From NCBI RefSeq assembly GCF_026241855.1, contig NZ_JAPJDC010000001.1:2108001-2172000 (forward strand): a stretch of 64,000 bases of DNA. Direction: 5' to 3'. How positions within the stretch are numbered: the stretch's first letter is position 1; each line of letters starts with the position of its first letter. The position numbers and the translations under genes were made by a program. The stretch is from Curtobacterium flaccumfaciens pv. betae (GTDB lineage Bacteria; Actinomycetota; Actinomycetes; Actinomycetales; Microbacteriaceae). The notes under the pieces are model-generated. The model was not told where the DNA came from and searched no databases. It was given only the letters and a program-made list of their open reading frames with translations. Below, in pieces: positions 27,829-36,095 of the stretch.

Positions 27829-28596
27829 GTGATCGAGATCCTGACCCCCGCCGAGGTCGACAAGGGCCGCGCCACCGGAGCCCTCGTCGGCACGATCCTG
27901 CAGACCCTGCGCGAACGCACCCGCGTCGGCACCAACCTGCTCGAGATCGACCGGTGGGCGAAGCAGATGATCGAGGCCGCCGGTGCCGACTCCTGCTACG
28001 TCGACTACGCGCCCTCGTTCGGCCGTGGTCCGTTCGGCCACCACATCTGCACGGCCGTGAACGACGCCGTGCTGCACGGGCTGCCGCACGACCGGGTGCT
28101 GCACGACGGGGACCTGCTCACCCTCGACCTCGCGGTGTCCCTGGACGGCATCGCCGCCGACGCCGCGATCAGCTTCGTCGTCGGCACCCCGCGCTCCGAG
28201 GACCTCGCCCTCATCGACGCCACCGAACGCGCGCTGGCCGCGGGCATCGCCGCCGCCGGACCGGGCGCCCGCATCGGTGACCTGTCCCACGCGATCGGCA
28301 CCGTCCTCGAAGCCGCGGGCTACCCGGTGAACGTGGAGTTCGGCGGACACGGCATCGGCTCGACCATGCACCAGGACCCGCACGTGTCGAACACCGGACG
28401 CCCCGGCCGCGGCTACACGCTCCGGCCCGGACTCCTGCTCGCGCTCGAACCGTGGGTTATGGCGGACACCGACGTCCTGGTCACCGACGCCGACGGGTGG
28501 ACGCTGCGGAGTGCCACCGGAGCGCGGACCGCCCACACCGAGCACACCATCGCGATCACCGAGGACGGCGCCGAGGTGCTCACGCTCCCCCGCTGA
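27829..28596 (+). CDS. map: Type I methionine aminopeptidase
   Basis: Removes the initiator methionine from nascent proteins. The product is about 255 residues with the pita-bread fold and the five metal ligands readable in order: Asp in LTLDLAVSLDG, Asp in GIAADAAISF, His in FGGHGIGSTMHQDP, Glu in LALEPWV, and Glu in HTEHTIAITEDG. Substrate histidine lies in FGHHICTAVND. GTG 27829 is chosen because TATGAT ends 7 bp upstream, giving a leaderless mRNA; ATG 27817 is the alternative. It is paired divergently with an XRE regulator, unusual for a housekeeping map, so it may be a second copy. Its 3' end overlaps the PPTase gene by 17 bp. Confidence 0.92.
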   Translation: MIEILTPAEVDKGRATGALVGTILQTLRERTRVGTNLLEIDRWAKQMIEAAGADSCYVDYAPSFGRGPFGHHICTAVNDAVLHGLPHDRVLHDGDLLTLDLAVSLDGIAADAAISFVVGTPRSEDLALIDATERALAAGIAAAGPGARIGDLSHAIGTVLEAAGYPVNVEFGGHGIGSTMHQDPHVSNTGRPGRGYTLRPGLLLALEPWVMADTDVLVTDADGWTLRSATGARTAHTEHTIAITEDGAEVLTLPR

Positions 28597-29134
28597 CCGT
28601 CCCGACGACCTCGACGGACAGGCCACCCGCCGCGACGACGAGCACCACGTCCGGCGCGGGGGACAGCACGGTGAGCGGTTGTCCGACACCCTCGAACACG
28701 GCGGTGCCGGCGGCCACGTCGACCTCCACCGCGAGCGGGTCGACGCGCAGCCCGCGACCGTCGCGTTTCAGCACGGCCTCCTTGGCCGCCCACGCGGTGG
28801 CGAGGATCGCCGGGTCCCCGTCGGCTCGACGGAGTTCGTCCGGGGTGAAGGCGTCGAGCGGTGCGGCAGCGACCCGCGACACCCGTTCGACGTCGACGCC
28901 GAGCGCCGACGGCCCCACCGCGAGGGCAACGACCCCCGGTGCGCGCGCCAGGCTCACGCCGACCGCGGTGCCCGCGACGGTCGCCCACGGACGACCGTGG
29001 TCTGTCCCCGCGCAGTGCGGGCAGACGCGCCCCGCGCGCACCGCGACCGGCTCGACGCCGGTCGCCGACGCGACGGCGGCGACCAGGGCCTCCCGGTCGT
29101 CGGCGCGGTCAGCAGTCGGCGTCCGGAGCGTCAC
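28580..29134 (-). CDS. 4'-phosphopantetheinyl transferase superfamily protein
   Basis: Transfers phosphopantetheine from CoA to the serine of carrier domains. The 184-residue protein carries the magnesium/CoA motif LGVDVERVSR at residues 78-87 and the catalytic WAAKEAVLKRDGRGL near 115-129, the Sfp-type signatures. A CPHCAGTDHG segment near residue 38 resembles the short cysteine motif seen in actinobacterial Sfp-like enzymes. The start is GTG 29134. It converges on map with a 17-bp overlap. The nearest carrier domain is in the Pls/PosA NRPS 5.6 kb upstream; pairing the two is inference from proximity. Confidence 0.88.
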   Translation of the reverse strand: MTLRTPTADRADDREALVAAVASATGVEPVAVRAGRVCPHCAGTDHGRPWATVAGTAVGVSLARAPGVVALAVGPSALGVDVERVSRVAAAPLDAFTPDELRRADGDPAILATAWAAKEAVLKRDGRGLRVDPLAVEVDVAAGTAVFEGVGQPLTVLSPAPDVVLVVAAGGLSVEVVGTVSGGA

Positions 29135-29206
29135 CGTGACGGTCTGGAGGCGCGACCCACCGACCCGGGCGGCGCCCGTCGGTCGTGTGGTCGCGCCCAG
29201 AGCGGA

Positions 29207-29410
29207 TCAGGCGTGCGTCAGCGCGATGAGCGCGACGTTCATGGTGCTGTACTGCCCCTCGGAGCGGGTCGCCTGGCGAACTCGTCCGCGCAGGACCTCG
29301 TAGCGGCCGTCGTGCTCGCGCACGAAACCGATCACACCCGTCGCCGGAGTCGACACCCGGTGGTAGCCGTCCTCGAGCGGGACGACCTCGGTGCTCGTGG
29401 TGCGTTCCAT
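29207..29410 (-). CDS. Small conserved-looking hypothetical protein (67 aa)
   Basis: A 67-residue protein with a strong ribosome binding site (GGAAGGGGAA) before the ATG. The middle reads GYHRVSTPATGVIGFVREHDGRYEVLRG, a beta-hairpin-like pattern with a positively charged end. No membrane segment or cysteine is present, and no family is recognised. Codon third positions are GC-rich as in real genes here. It lies between the PPTase and the divergent TPM-domain gene, transcribed toward the PPTase, perhaps as one unit with it (72-bp gap). Confidence 0.7.
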   Translation of the reverse strand: MERTTSTEVVPLEDGYHRVSTPATGVIGFVREHDGRYEVLRGRVRQATRSEGQYSTMNVALIALTHA

Positions 29411-29619
29411 CGTTCTTCCCCTTCCGTTCATCCTCGAACAGTGGCGCCAGCATACCCCGGTACGGGGGACAAGACGTCCACAGGAAGCACGGTCCGGAGC
29501 GTTCCCCCAGAGTCTGGCGGTGCCCCTGCGTGGCCTGGATAGACTCCGGGCGACAGCGCCCTCGTGGCGCGGTCCGGTGCGGTGCCACGGGGTACCGACC
29601 GGCGACGGACGGAGGACGG

Positions 29620-31620
29620 ATGCGAGCGGTCCAGCACGGATCGGGCACGGACGGATCGAGCGGGCGAAGGGGGACAACGCGGCTGTGGAGCCGTGTGACG
29701 GCGGCCCTGGTCGCGATGCTCATCGTCCTGGCTCCGGCAACGACCGCACACGCCACGGCGCCCGTCGACCTGGGCGGCGCGTACGTCCTCGACGAGGCCG
29801 ACGCGCTGACCGCATCCCAGCAGTCGAAGGTCGAGCAGGCCGTGCAGGACCTGTACTCCGAGACCCAGACGCAGCTGTTCGTCGTGTTCGTGCCGTCCTT
29901 CACCGACCCCACCGACCACACCGAGTGGGGCCGGGCCGTGATGGAGCAGAACCAGATCGACACCGACGGCATCCTGCTCTCGGTCGCGGTCGACGAGCGC
30001 AACTACGACGTCCAGCAGACGAACGAGACCGCGATCTCCTCGTCCGACGTGGAGAACGCCGTCAACGACGCGCTGCTCCCCGAGCTCAAGCAGGGCGACT
30101 GGTCCGGCGCCGCCGTGGCCTTCGCCGACGGGCTGACCCAGTCGCAGGCCCCGGTGGACCTCACCTGGCTGTGGATCCTGCTGCTCGTCGTGGTCGTCGG
30201 GCTCATCGTCGTGGTCCTGGTCATCCGGACCCGGAACAAGCGCCGCACCGCCGCAGCGACCGAGGCGCAGGAAGCCTCGCTCGCCGACCTCGAACGCACC
30301 GCCGGCGGCGCCCTCGTCACCATCGACGACGAACTCCGCACCGCCGAACAAGAGGTCGGGTTCGCGAGCGCGCAGTTCGGCCCGGATTCCGCCAAGCCCT
30401 TCGCCGACGCCGTGCAGGCCGCTCAGCGCGAGGTCCGCAAGGCCTTCACGATCCGGCAGCAGCTCGACGACGAGATCCCCGACACCCCCCAGCAGCGCGC
30501 CGAGTGGGCGAACCAGATCATCGTGATCTGCGAACGGGCGCACGCCGCGATCGAGGAGCAGACCGAGGCGTTCGACCAGCTCCGGTCGCTCGAGGACGGC
30601 ATCGAGGACGCAGCCGCGTCGCTCGCCCAGGCCGTGGCTGCCGCACCGGCTTCGGTCGGGGCCGCCGCCGCCGCACTCGACCGCGTCCGCGCCCGCTACA
30701 CCGGCCGCACCCTCGCCACCGTGGCGAACAACGTCGACCAGGCCCACCAGGTGCTCGCCTTCGCCACCGAACGCTCGAACGCCGCCACCGCCTCCATCGC
30801 CGCCGGCGACAAAGGCGAGGCGGTCGTCGCCGTGCGCGACGCCCAGCACGCGCTCGCCCAGGTGCAGCAGCTCACCGACGGCGCACTCGCCGCCGAGCAG
30901 TCCTTCAACGAGGCCACCGCCCGCGCCGAGGCGATGCGCATCGACATCCAGGGCGACGTCGCCGCCGCCCGCAGCCTGCGCTCGGGCGGCCCGGACCTCG
31001 CCGCCGCGGTCACCCGCGCCGAGGCCGTGCTCCGCCAGGGGCTCGACCCGAAGGACCCCGTGGCGGCCGTCGACGCGCTGACCCGGGCGAACACCGAGAT
31101 CGACCAGGCCATCGCCGCGGCACGGGGTGCCGAGGAACAGCGCCAGCGCGCCACCCAGGCGCTCGACGCGGCCCTGCGCGACGCCCGGAACCGGATCAGC
31201 CAGGCTCGCGACTACGTCTCCCTGCACCGCGGCGGCATCGGCCCGACCGCCCGGACCCGGCTGTCCGAGGCCCAGCGTGCCTACGACGACGCCGTCGAGC
31301 TCGCCCCGAGCAACCCCGGCCAGGCACTCAACGCAGCCCGCGCGGCCGAGCAGTACGCCGCCGCAGCGATGGACGCCGCCAACGACGACCTCGGTGGCTG
31401 GGGTGGCGGTCAGGGCGGTGGCGGTGGCGGCGCCCAACTCGGTGGCCTGGTCACCGGACTCGTCCTCGGCGGCCTGCTCGGCGGTCGCGGCGGCAGCTAC
31501 GGCGGCGGCTCCTTCGGGGGCGGTGGCTTCGGCGGCGGCGGGGGCTTCGGCGGCGGAGGCGGCTTCGGCGGAGGCGGCGGCGGGGGCGGCGGCGGCTTCT
31601 CCGGCGGCGGCCGCTTCTGA
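29620..31620 (+). CDS. TPM-domain membrane protein with Gly-rich tail
   Basis: A 666-residue exported, membrane-anchored protein. The signal peptide runs to about residue 45 (AMLIVLAPATTAHA). A TPM domain follows (about 50-175; YVLDEADALTASQQSKVEQAV, QLFVVFVPSF, DGILLSVAVDERNYDV). A transmembrane segment lies near 183-206, then long alpha-helical, Ala/Gln/Glu-rich cytoplasmic repeats (about 215-590), and finally a glycine-rich tail of GGGGFGGGG type from about 592. TPM proteins act in membrane-protein quality control or as weak phosphatases. The ATG at 29620 has GGAGGACGG upstream. The gene is followed by pspA at 122 bp, a pairing seen repeatedly in actinobacteria. Confidence 0.88.
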   Translation: MRAVQHGSGTDGSSGRRGTTRLWSRVTAALVAMLIVLAPATTAHATAPVDLGGAYVLDEADALTASQQSKVEQAVQDLYSETQTQLFVVFVPSFTDPTDHTEWGRAVMEQNQIDTDGILLSVAVDERNYDVQQTNETAISSSDVENAVNDALLPELKQGDWSGAAVAFADGLTQSQAPVDLTWLWILLLVVVVGLIVVVLVIRTRNKRRTAAATEAQEASLADLERTAGGALVTIDDELRTAEQEVGFASAQFGPDSAKPFADAVQAAQREVRKAFTIRQQLDDEIPDTPQQRAEWANQIIVICERAHAAIEEQTEAFDQLRSLEDGIEDAAASLAQAVAAAPASVGAAAAALDRVRARYTGRTLATVANNVDQAHQVLAFATERSNAATASIAAGDKGEAVVAVRDAQHALAQVQQLTDGALAAEQSFNEATARAEAMRIDIQGDVAAARSLRSGGPDLAAAVTRAEAVLRQGLDPKDPVAAVDALTRANTEIDQAIAAARGAEEQRQRATQALDAALRDARNRISQARDYVSLHRGGIGPTARTRLSEAQRAYDDAVELAPSNPGQALNAARAAEQYAAAAMDAANDDLGGWGGGQGGGGGGAQLGGLVTGLVLGGLLGGRGGSYGGGSFGGGGFGGGGGFGGGGGFGGGGGGGGGGFSGGGRF

Positions 31621-31742
31621 CGGGCACGCTCCCCCGCTCCCGACACGGCCGGACCCGACCGGAGCTGACCCGGCCTCCGGCACCCAGAACCAGACACGAC
31701 CCGACAACACCGTCCACAGGACTTCCACGAAAGGGAACAGCA

Positions 31743-32468
31743 ATGGCCAAGCAGACCATCTTCGGACGCATCTCCACCCTCGTGCGCGCGAACATCAACC
31801 AGATCATCGACGACGCCGAGGACCCGCAGAAGATGCTGGACCAGCTCGTCCGCGACTACACGAACAACATCGCCGACGCGAAGACCGCGATCGCGCAGAC
31901 CATCGGCAACGTGCGCCTGCTCGAGCAGGACCACGAAGAGGACAAGAAGGCCGCGGTCGAGTGGGGCCAGAAGGCCGCCAACGCCTCCGCCGCCGCCGAC
32001 AAGTACCGCTCCGAGGGCAAGTCGGCCGAGGCGGACAAGTTCGACAACCTCGCCAAGATCGCGATCGGCAAGCAGATCGCCGCCGAGCAGGAGGTCAAGG
32101 ACGCGGAGCCGAACCTGGCGTCGCAGAACGAGGCCGTCGAGAAGCTCAAGACCGGTCTCGCCGGCATGGAGCAGAAGCTCGAGCAGCTCCGCGCGAAGCG
32201 GGACAACCTCGTCGCCCGCTCGAAGACCGCCGAGGCGCAGTCCCGCGTCAACGACGCCCTCGGCAACATCGACGTGCTCGACCCGACGAGCGACCTCGGC
32301 CGCTTCGAGGAGAAGGTCCGCCGCGAAGAGGCGAAGGTGCTCGGCCAGCAGGAGCTGCAGTCGTCCAGCCTCGACGCCCAGTTCGAGAGCCTCGAGGACG
32401 TCGGCAAGGACGCCGAGGTCGAGGCACGGCTCGCCGCGCTGAAGTCCGGCGGATCCTCGAGCATCTGA
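31743..32468 (+). CDS. pspA: PspA/IM30-family membrane-stress protein
   Basis: A 241-residue, almost wholly alpha-helical coiled-coil protein of the phage-shock-protein A / Vipp1 (ESCRT-III-like) family. The amphipathic N-terminal helix FGRISTLVRANINQIIDDAEDP is characteristic, as is KMLDQLVRDY directly after it. PspA binds damaged membrane and protects the proton gradient. The start ATG is preceded by AAAGGGAA. It follows the TPM-domain gene on the same strand and likely forms a two-gene envelope-stress operon with it. No PspBC or PspF is present, as is usual for actinobacteria. Confidence 0.93.
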   Translation: MAKQTIFGRISTLVRANINQIIDDAEDPQKMLDQLVRDYTNNIADAKTAIAQTIGNVRLLEQDHEEDKKAAVEWGQKAANASAAADKYRSEGKSAEADKFDNLAKIAIGKQIAAEQEVKDAEPNLASQNEAVEKLKTGLAGMEQKLEQLRAKRDNLVARSKTAEAQSRVNDALGNIDVLDPTSDLGRFEEKVRREEAKVLGQQELQSSSLDAQFESLEDVGKDAEVEARLAALKSGGSSSI

Positions 32469-32512
32469 CGAACGCCCTGACGACGCCGGACCCCAGCTGA
32501 CAGACTGAGACG

Positions 32513-33334
32513 ATGCACTTCCTCGTGGTCGGTCAGTGGCAGGGTTCGGCGTCGTCGCGCGCGATGCGGCTCGGGGACGGCGCGTCGGCGATCGCGGCCG
32601 ACCTCCCCCGGGCGTCCACCACCGTGGTCGACGTCCCGGCCGGAGCGGGTGACCGCCTCGAGACCGCCGTCGCCCGCTACACCTCGGTGCTCGCCGTCGC
32701 CGAACGCGTCGCCGAGGAAACCGCAGTCGCCACCGAACCGGTGCTCGTCGTCGGCGGCGACGGCGCCAGTGTCCTCGGCGCGACCGCCGCCCTCGCACCG
32801 GACACCGCGTTCGTCCGCATCTCCGGGTCGAGCGGGTACCGCGCGCTCAACCGGGCCCAGCCCGTCGCCGCCGAGACCGCCGCCCTGCGCCTGCTGGTCG
32901 ACCGCCCCGACGACCTGTTCCCCGGCCTGCCCGTGGTGCCGGCGTCCTCGGTCGTCGTCGCCGGGGTCCGCGGGGTCGAGGACGCCGAACGGGCCGCCCT
33001 CGACAAGGCCGGGATCGTGCACCTCGACGTCGACGCCGCCACCCCGGACGCCCTCGCCGCAGCGGTCGAGCGGACCGGTGCCGCATCGGTCTTCGTGCAC
33101 GTCGACCTCGACGTCCTCGACCCGTCGGAGGTCGACGGACTCCTCGAACCCGTCCCGTTCGGCCTCGACGGCGCAGCGCTCGTCGAGCGCATCCAGGCCG
33201 CGACGCGCGGCCGCCGCCTCGTCGGCGCCGCGCTCACCGGATTCGCCCCCGTCGACCCGGACCGGGCGGTGGACGACCTCGGCGTGATCCTGCGCGTCGT
33301 CGGAGCGGTGACCAGCGCCTCCCGGGTGGGCTGA
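32513..33334 (+). CDS. Arginase-fold protein with incomplete metal site
   Basis: A 273-residue member of the ureohydrolase (arginase/agmatinase/formiminoglutamase) superfamily. The C-terminal metal motif VHVDLDVLDPSEVDG (near residue 198) is intact, and VLVVGGDGASVLG (near 77) occupies the usual GGDHS position. But GGDHS has lost its histidine, and the central DAHxD motif is replaced by FVRISGSSGYRAL. Three expected ligands are therefore missing, so a binuclear manganese centre is unlikely. It may be a catalytically altered or non-enzymatic relative. It stands 44 bp after pspA and 55 bp before the oxidoreductase gene. Confidence 0.82.
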   Translation: MHFLVVGQWQGSASSRAMRLGDGASAIAADLPRASTTVVDVPAGAGDRLETAVARYTSVLAVAERVAEETAVATEPVLVVGGDGASVLGATAALAPDTAFVRISGSSGYRALNRAQPVAAETAALRLLVDRPDDLFPGLPVVPASSVVVAGVRGVEDAERAALDKAGIVHLDVDAATPDALAAAVERTGAASVFVHVDLDVLDPSEVDGLLEPVPFGLDGAALVERIQAATRGRRLVGAALTGFAPVDPDRAVDDLGVILRVVGAVTSASRVG

Positions 33335-33389
33335 CCACGGGCACGACGCGACCGGCGGACCCCCTGCCGGTCCGCGTACGCTCGGCAGC

Positions 33390-34793
33390 ATGACGGACTA
33401 CGACCTCATCGTGATCGGAGCCGGCGCTGTCGGCGAGAACGTGGCGGACTACGCCAGGAAGCGCGACCTTTCGGTCGCGATCGTGGAGGCCGAGCTCGTC
33501 GGCGGCGAGTGCTCCTACTGGGCGTGCATGCCCTCGAAGGCGCTCCTGCGCAGTGGACACGCCCTGGCCGCCGCCAAGCGGCTCGACGGTGCGAAGCAGG
33601 CCGTGACCGGCACGCTCGACGCCGCACACGTGCTTGCCCGCCGCAACTCGTTCACCTCCGACTGGAAGGACGACAGCCAGGTCTCGTGGCTCGAGTCCGC
33701 CGGCATCGACCTGATCCGCGGGCACGCCCGCATCACCGGCCCGAAGACCATCGACGTCGACGGCGAGACGCACACCGCGCGCGCAGCTGTCGCGGTCGTC
33801 ACCGGTTCCCTGCACACGCTGCCCCCGGTGCCCGGTCTCGCCGAGGCGAAGCCGTGGGGCACCCGCGAGGGCACCAGCGCCCAGCAGGTCCCCGAGAGCC
33901 TGCTCATCATCGGCGGCGGCGTCTCCGGCTCCGAGCTCGCAACCGCGTGGGCGTCCCTCGGCGCGAAGGTCACCCTCGTCGCCCGGCACGGTCTGCTCGG
34001 CGGCATGGAGCCCTTCGCCGGGGAACTCGTCGCCGACTCCCTGCGCGAACTCGGCGTCGACGTCCGCACCGGCGTCAACCCGGTCCGGGTCGACCGCGAC
34101 GAGCACGGTCTCGTCACCACGGTGCTCGACGACGGCACCACGGTCATCACGAGCGAGGTGCTCGCCGCCACCGGCCGCGCCGCCCACACGCGTGACCTCG
34201 GGCTCGAGACCGTCGGCCTGACCGCGGGTGACTGGCTCGACGTCGACGACACCATGCTCGTGCACGGCACCGACTGGCTGTACGCCGTGGGTGACGTCAA
34301 CCACCGCGTCCTGCTCACCCACCAGGGCAAGTACCAGGCGCGCGCCGCCGGCGAGGCGATCGCCGCCCGGTACCAGGGCACGCCGCTGCACACCGAGCCG
34401 TGGGGCGCACACGTCGCCACCGCCGACCACGCCGCCTCGCCGCAGGTCACCTTCACCGACCCCGAGGTCGCGAGCGTCGGCCTGACCGAGGCGAAGGCCC
34501 GCGAGCAGGGGCTGAACGTCCGCGCGGTGGAGTACGACCTCGGTGCGATCGCCGGGTCCTCCCTGCAGGCAGACGGTTACACGGGCCGCGCGAAGATGGT
34601 CGTCGACGAGGACCGCGGGGTCGTCGTGGGCGTCACGTTCGTCGGCCAGGACGTCGCCGAGATGCTGCACGGCGCCACCGTCGCCGTCGTGGGCGAGGTC
34701 CCGATCGACCGCCTGTGGCACGCGGTGCCTGCCTACCCGACGATGAACGAGATCTGGCTCCGCCTGCTCGAGACGTACGGCCGCCCGGCCTGA
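33390..34793 (+). CDS. Class I pyridine nucleotide-disulfide oxidoreductase
   Basis: A 467-residue FAD/NAD(P) enzyme of the dihydrolipoamide dehydrogenase / mercuric reductase superfamily. The FAD motif is YDLIVIGAGAVGENVADYA. The redox cysteine pair is CSYWAC (Cys41, Cys46) with the following MPSKALLR. The NAD(P) motif is LLIIGGGVSGSELATAW, and YAVGDVNHR is the second FAD motif. The C-terminal dimer domain has FTDPEVASVGLTEAKA. The dimer-domain active histidine motif HAHPT is not obvious, and the end reads HAVPAYPTMNEIW instead. It is not clearly Lpd or MerA; a general disulfide or quinone reductase is likely. It lies 2 bp before the small HExxH gene. Confidence 0.9.
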   Translation: MTDYDLIVIGAGAVGENVADYARKRDLSVAIVEAELVGGECSYWACMPSKALLRSGHALAAAKRLDGAKQAVTGTLDAAHVLARRNSFTSDWKDDSQVSWLESAGIDLIRGHARITGPKTIDVDGETHTARAAVAVVTGSLHTLPPVPGLAEAKPWGTREGTSAQQVPESLLIIGGGVSGSELATAWASLGAKVTLVARHGLLGGMEPFAGELVADSLRELGVDVRTGVNPVRVDRDEHGLVTTVLDDGTTVITSEVLAATGRAAHTRDLGLETVGLTAGDWLDVDDTMLVHGTDWLYAVGDVNHRVLLTHQGKYQARAAGEAIAARYQGTPLHTEPWGAHVATADHAASPQVTFTDPEVASVGLTEAKAREQGLNVRAVEYDLGAIAGSSLQADGYTGRAKMVVDEDRGVVVGVTFVGQDVAEMLHGATVAVVGEVPIDRLWHAVPAYPTMNEIWLRLLETYGRPA

Positions 34794-34795
34794 GC

Positions 34796-35152
34796 GTGCG
34801 CAACCCGCTGCTCGACTCCCCCGTGTCCCGTGCGGGGTGGGTGTTCGCGACCGCCGTCGGGCTCGCCGTGGGCGTCCCCCTGTCGACGGGGCGGATCCGG
34901 GTGGAGGACGGGCTCGTGGTTTGCACGGGGCTGCCGCGCTGGGTGTTCCGGCGCGGCGGCACCTGCGTCGGTTCGGTGTACCTGACCCGCGACAACGACG
35001 GCCCGCGGGTGCTCCGGCACGAGCGGGTGCACGTCGAGCAGTGGCGCCGGTACGGCATGCTCATGCCGCTGCTCTACGCCGTCGCCGGGCGGGATCCCCT
35101 GCGGAACCGGTTCGAGGTCGAGGCCGGCCTGGAGGACGGCGGCTACCGCTGA
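34796..35152 (+). CDS. Small protein with HExxH motif, function unknown
   Basis: A 118-residue protein starting at GTG 34796, two bases after the preceding stop. A hydrophobic segment at about residues 13-30 could anchor it. The segment RVLRHERVHVEQWRRYG (His75, Glu76, His79) matches the zinc-peptidase HExxH pattern, with a further glutamate two residues on. The protein is short for a peptidase, but comparable small actinobacterial proteins with RHExxHxxQW patterns exist. The role is unknown. Coupling to the oxidoreductase suggests a shared process. Confidence 0.78.
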   Translation: MRNPLLDSPVSRAGWVFATAVGLAVGVPLSTGRIRVEDGLVVCTGLPRWVFRRGGTCVGSVYLTRDNDGPRVLRHERVHVEQWRRYGMLMPLLYAVAGRDPLRNRFEVEAGLEDGGYR

Positions 35153-35225
35153 CGGGGGCGGGTGCGGCTACCGCTGACGGGTGCGGGTGCGACCTCGGCG
35201 GACGTGTCGGCCGGCGGCTCGGTCG

Positions 35226-36040
35226 GTCACGACACCCCGCCGGGAGCGCGGCGAGCGGTCGCAGACCGTCGCCTGCGGCGCCGCCAACCGACAGTTCGTG
35301 ACCACTCGGCGTCCGGCGCACGACGTGTCGTGACCACTCGACGGCAGGCCCGCCAGGCGACGAAACGCGACCAGCCGACGGCCTGGAGGCGCGTGGCGGC
35401 GCCGCCACGGGCCTCCCGGCCGCCACGCCCCACCCCACTGCACCACCCGCCGGTCACAACACCCCGTCGGGAGCGCGGCGAGCGGTCGCAGACCGTCGCC
35501 TGCGGCGCCGCCAACCGACAGTTCGTGACCACACGGCGCCCGGGCCACGACGTGTCGTGACCACTCGGCGGCAGGCCCGCCAGGCGACGAAACGCGACCA
35601 GTCGACGGCCTGGAGGCGCGTGGCGGGCCCGCCCCGGGCCTCCCGGCCGCCACGCCCCACCCCACTGCACCACCCGCCGGTCACAACACCCCGCCGGGAG
35701 CGCGGCGAGCGGTCGCAGACCGTCGCCTGCGGCGCCGCCAACCGACAGTTCGTGACCACCCCGCGCCCAGGCCACGACGTGTCGTGACCACTCGGCGGCA
35801 GGCCCGCTAGGCGACGAAACGCGACCAGTCGACGGCCTGGAGGCGCGTGGCGGGCCCGCCCCGAGCCTCCCGGCCGCCACGCCCCACCCCACTGCACCCA
35901 CCCGCCGGTCACAACACCCCGCCGACCCCGCGGCGAGCGGTCGCAGACCGTCGCCTGCGGCGCCGCCAGCCGACAGTTCGTGACCACACGGCGCCCGGGC
36001 CACGACGTGTCGTGACCACTCGGCGGCAGGCCCGCCAAAC
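35226..36040. repeat. Tandem array of 227-bp units, about 3.6 copies
   Basis: Four successive, nearly identical units with anchor GCGAGCGGTC at 35251, 35478, 35705 and 35933 (spacing 227, 227, 228). The last is truncated near 36040. Each full unit holds the dispersed palindrome (35382-35419, 35609-35646, 35836-35872), two GTGACCAC boxes around a CGACGTGTCG segment, and a TCGCCTGCGGCG hairpin. The array fills the gap between the HExxH gene and the convergent siderophore ATPase gene. A 16-bp direct repeat, GGCTACCGCTGACGGG, just precedes it (about 35142 and 35165). No gene is supported in this stretch of more than 900 bp. Confidence 0.92.
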
Positions 36041-36095
36041 GGCGGCGGGCCCAGCCCAGCCCAGCGCGCCGGGCGGCGGCAGCGCCGCCCGCGCG

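Noticed and set aside
24406..28596. Multi-gene defence system (helicase + XRE + peptidase)
   Set aside because: The XRE gene converges on the helicase and is paired divergently with map, so they do not form an operon; no nuclease or other effector is present.
34400..34795. Longer N-terminal extension of the small HExxH protein
   Set aside because: The upstream part of that frame overlaps the oxidoreductase gene and has shadow-frame Arg/Pro composition; GTG 34796 is the sensible start.
35226..36040. CRISPR array
   Set aside because: The repeated unit is 227 bp with no alternating variable spacers; it is a plain tandem repeat.
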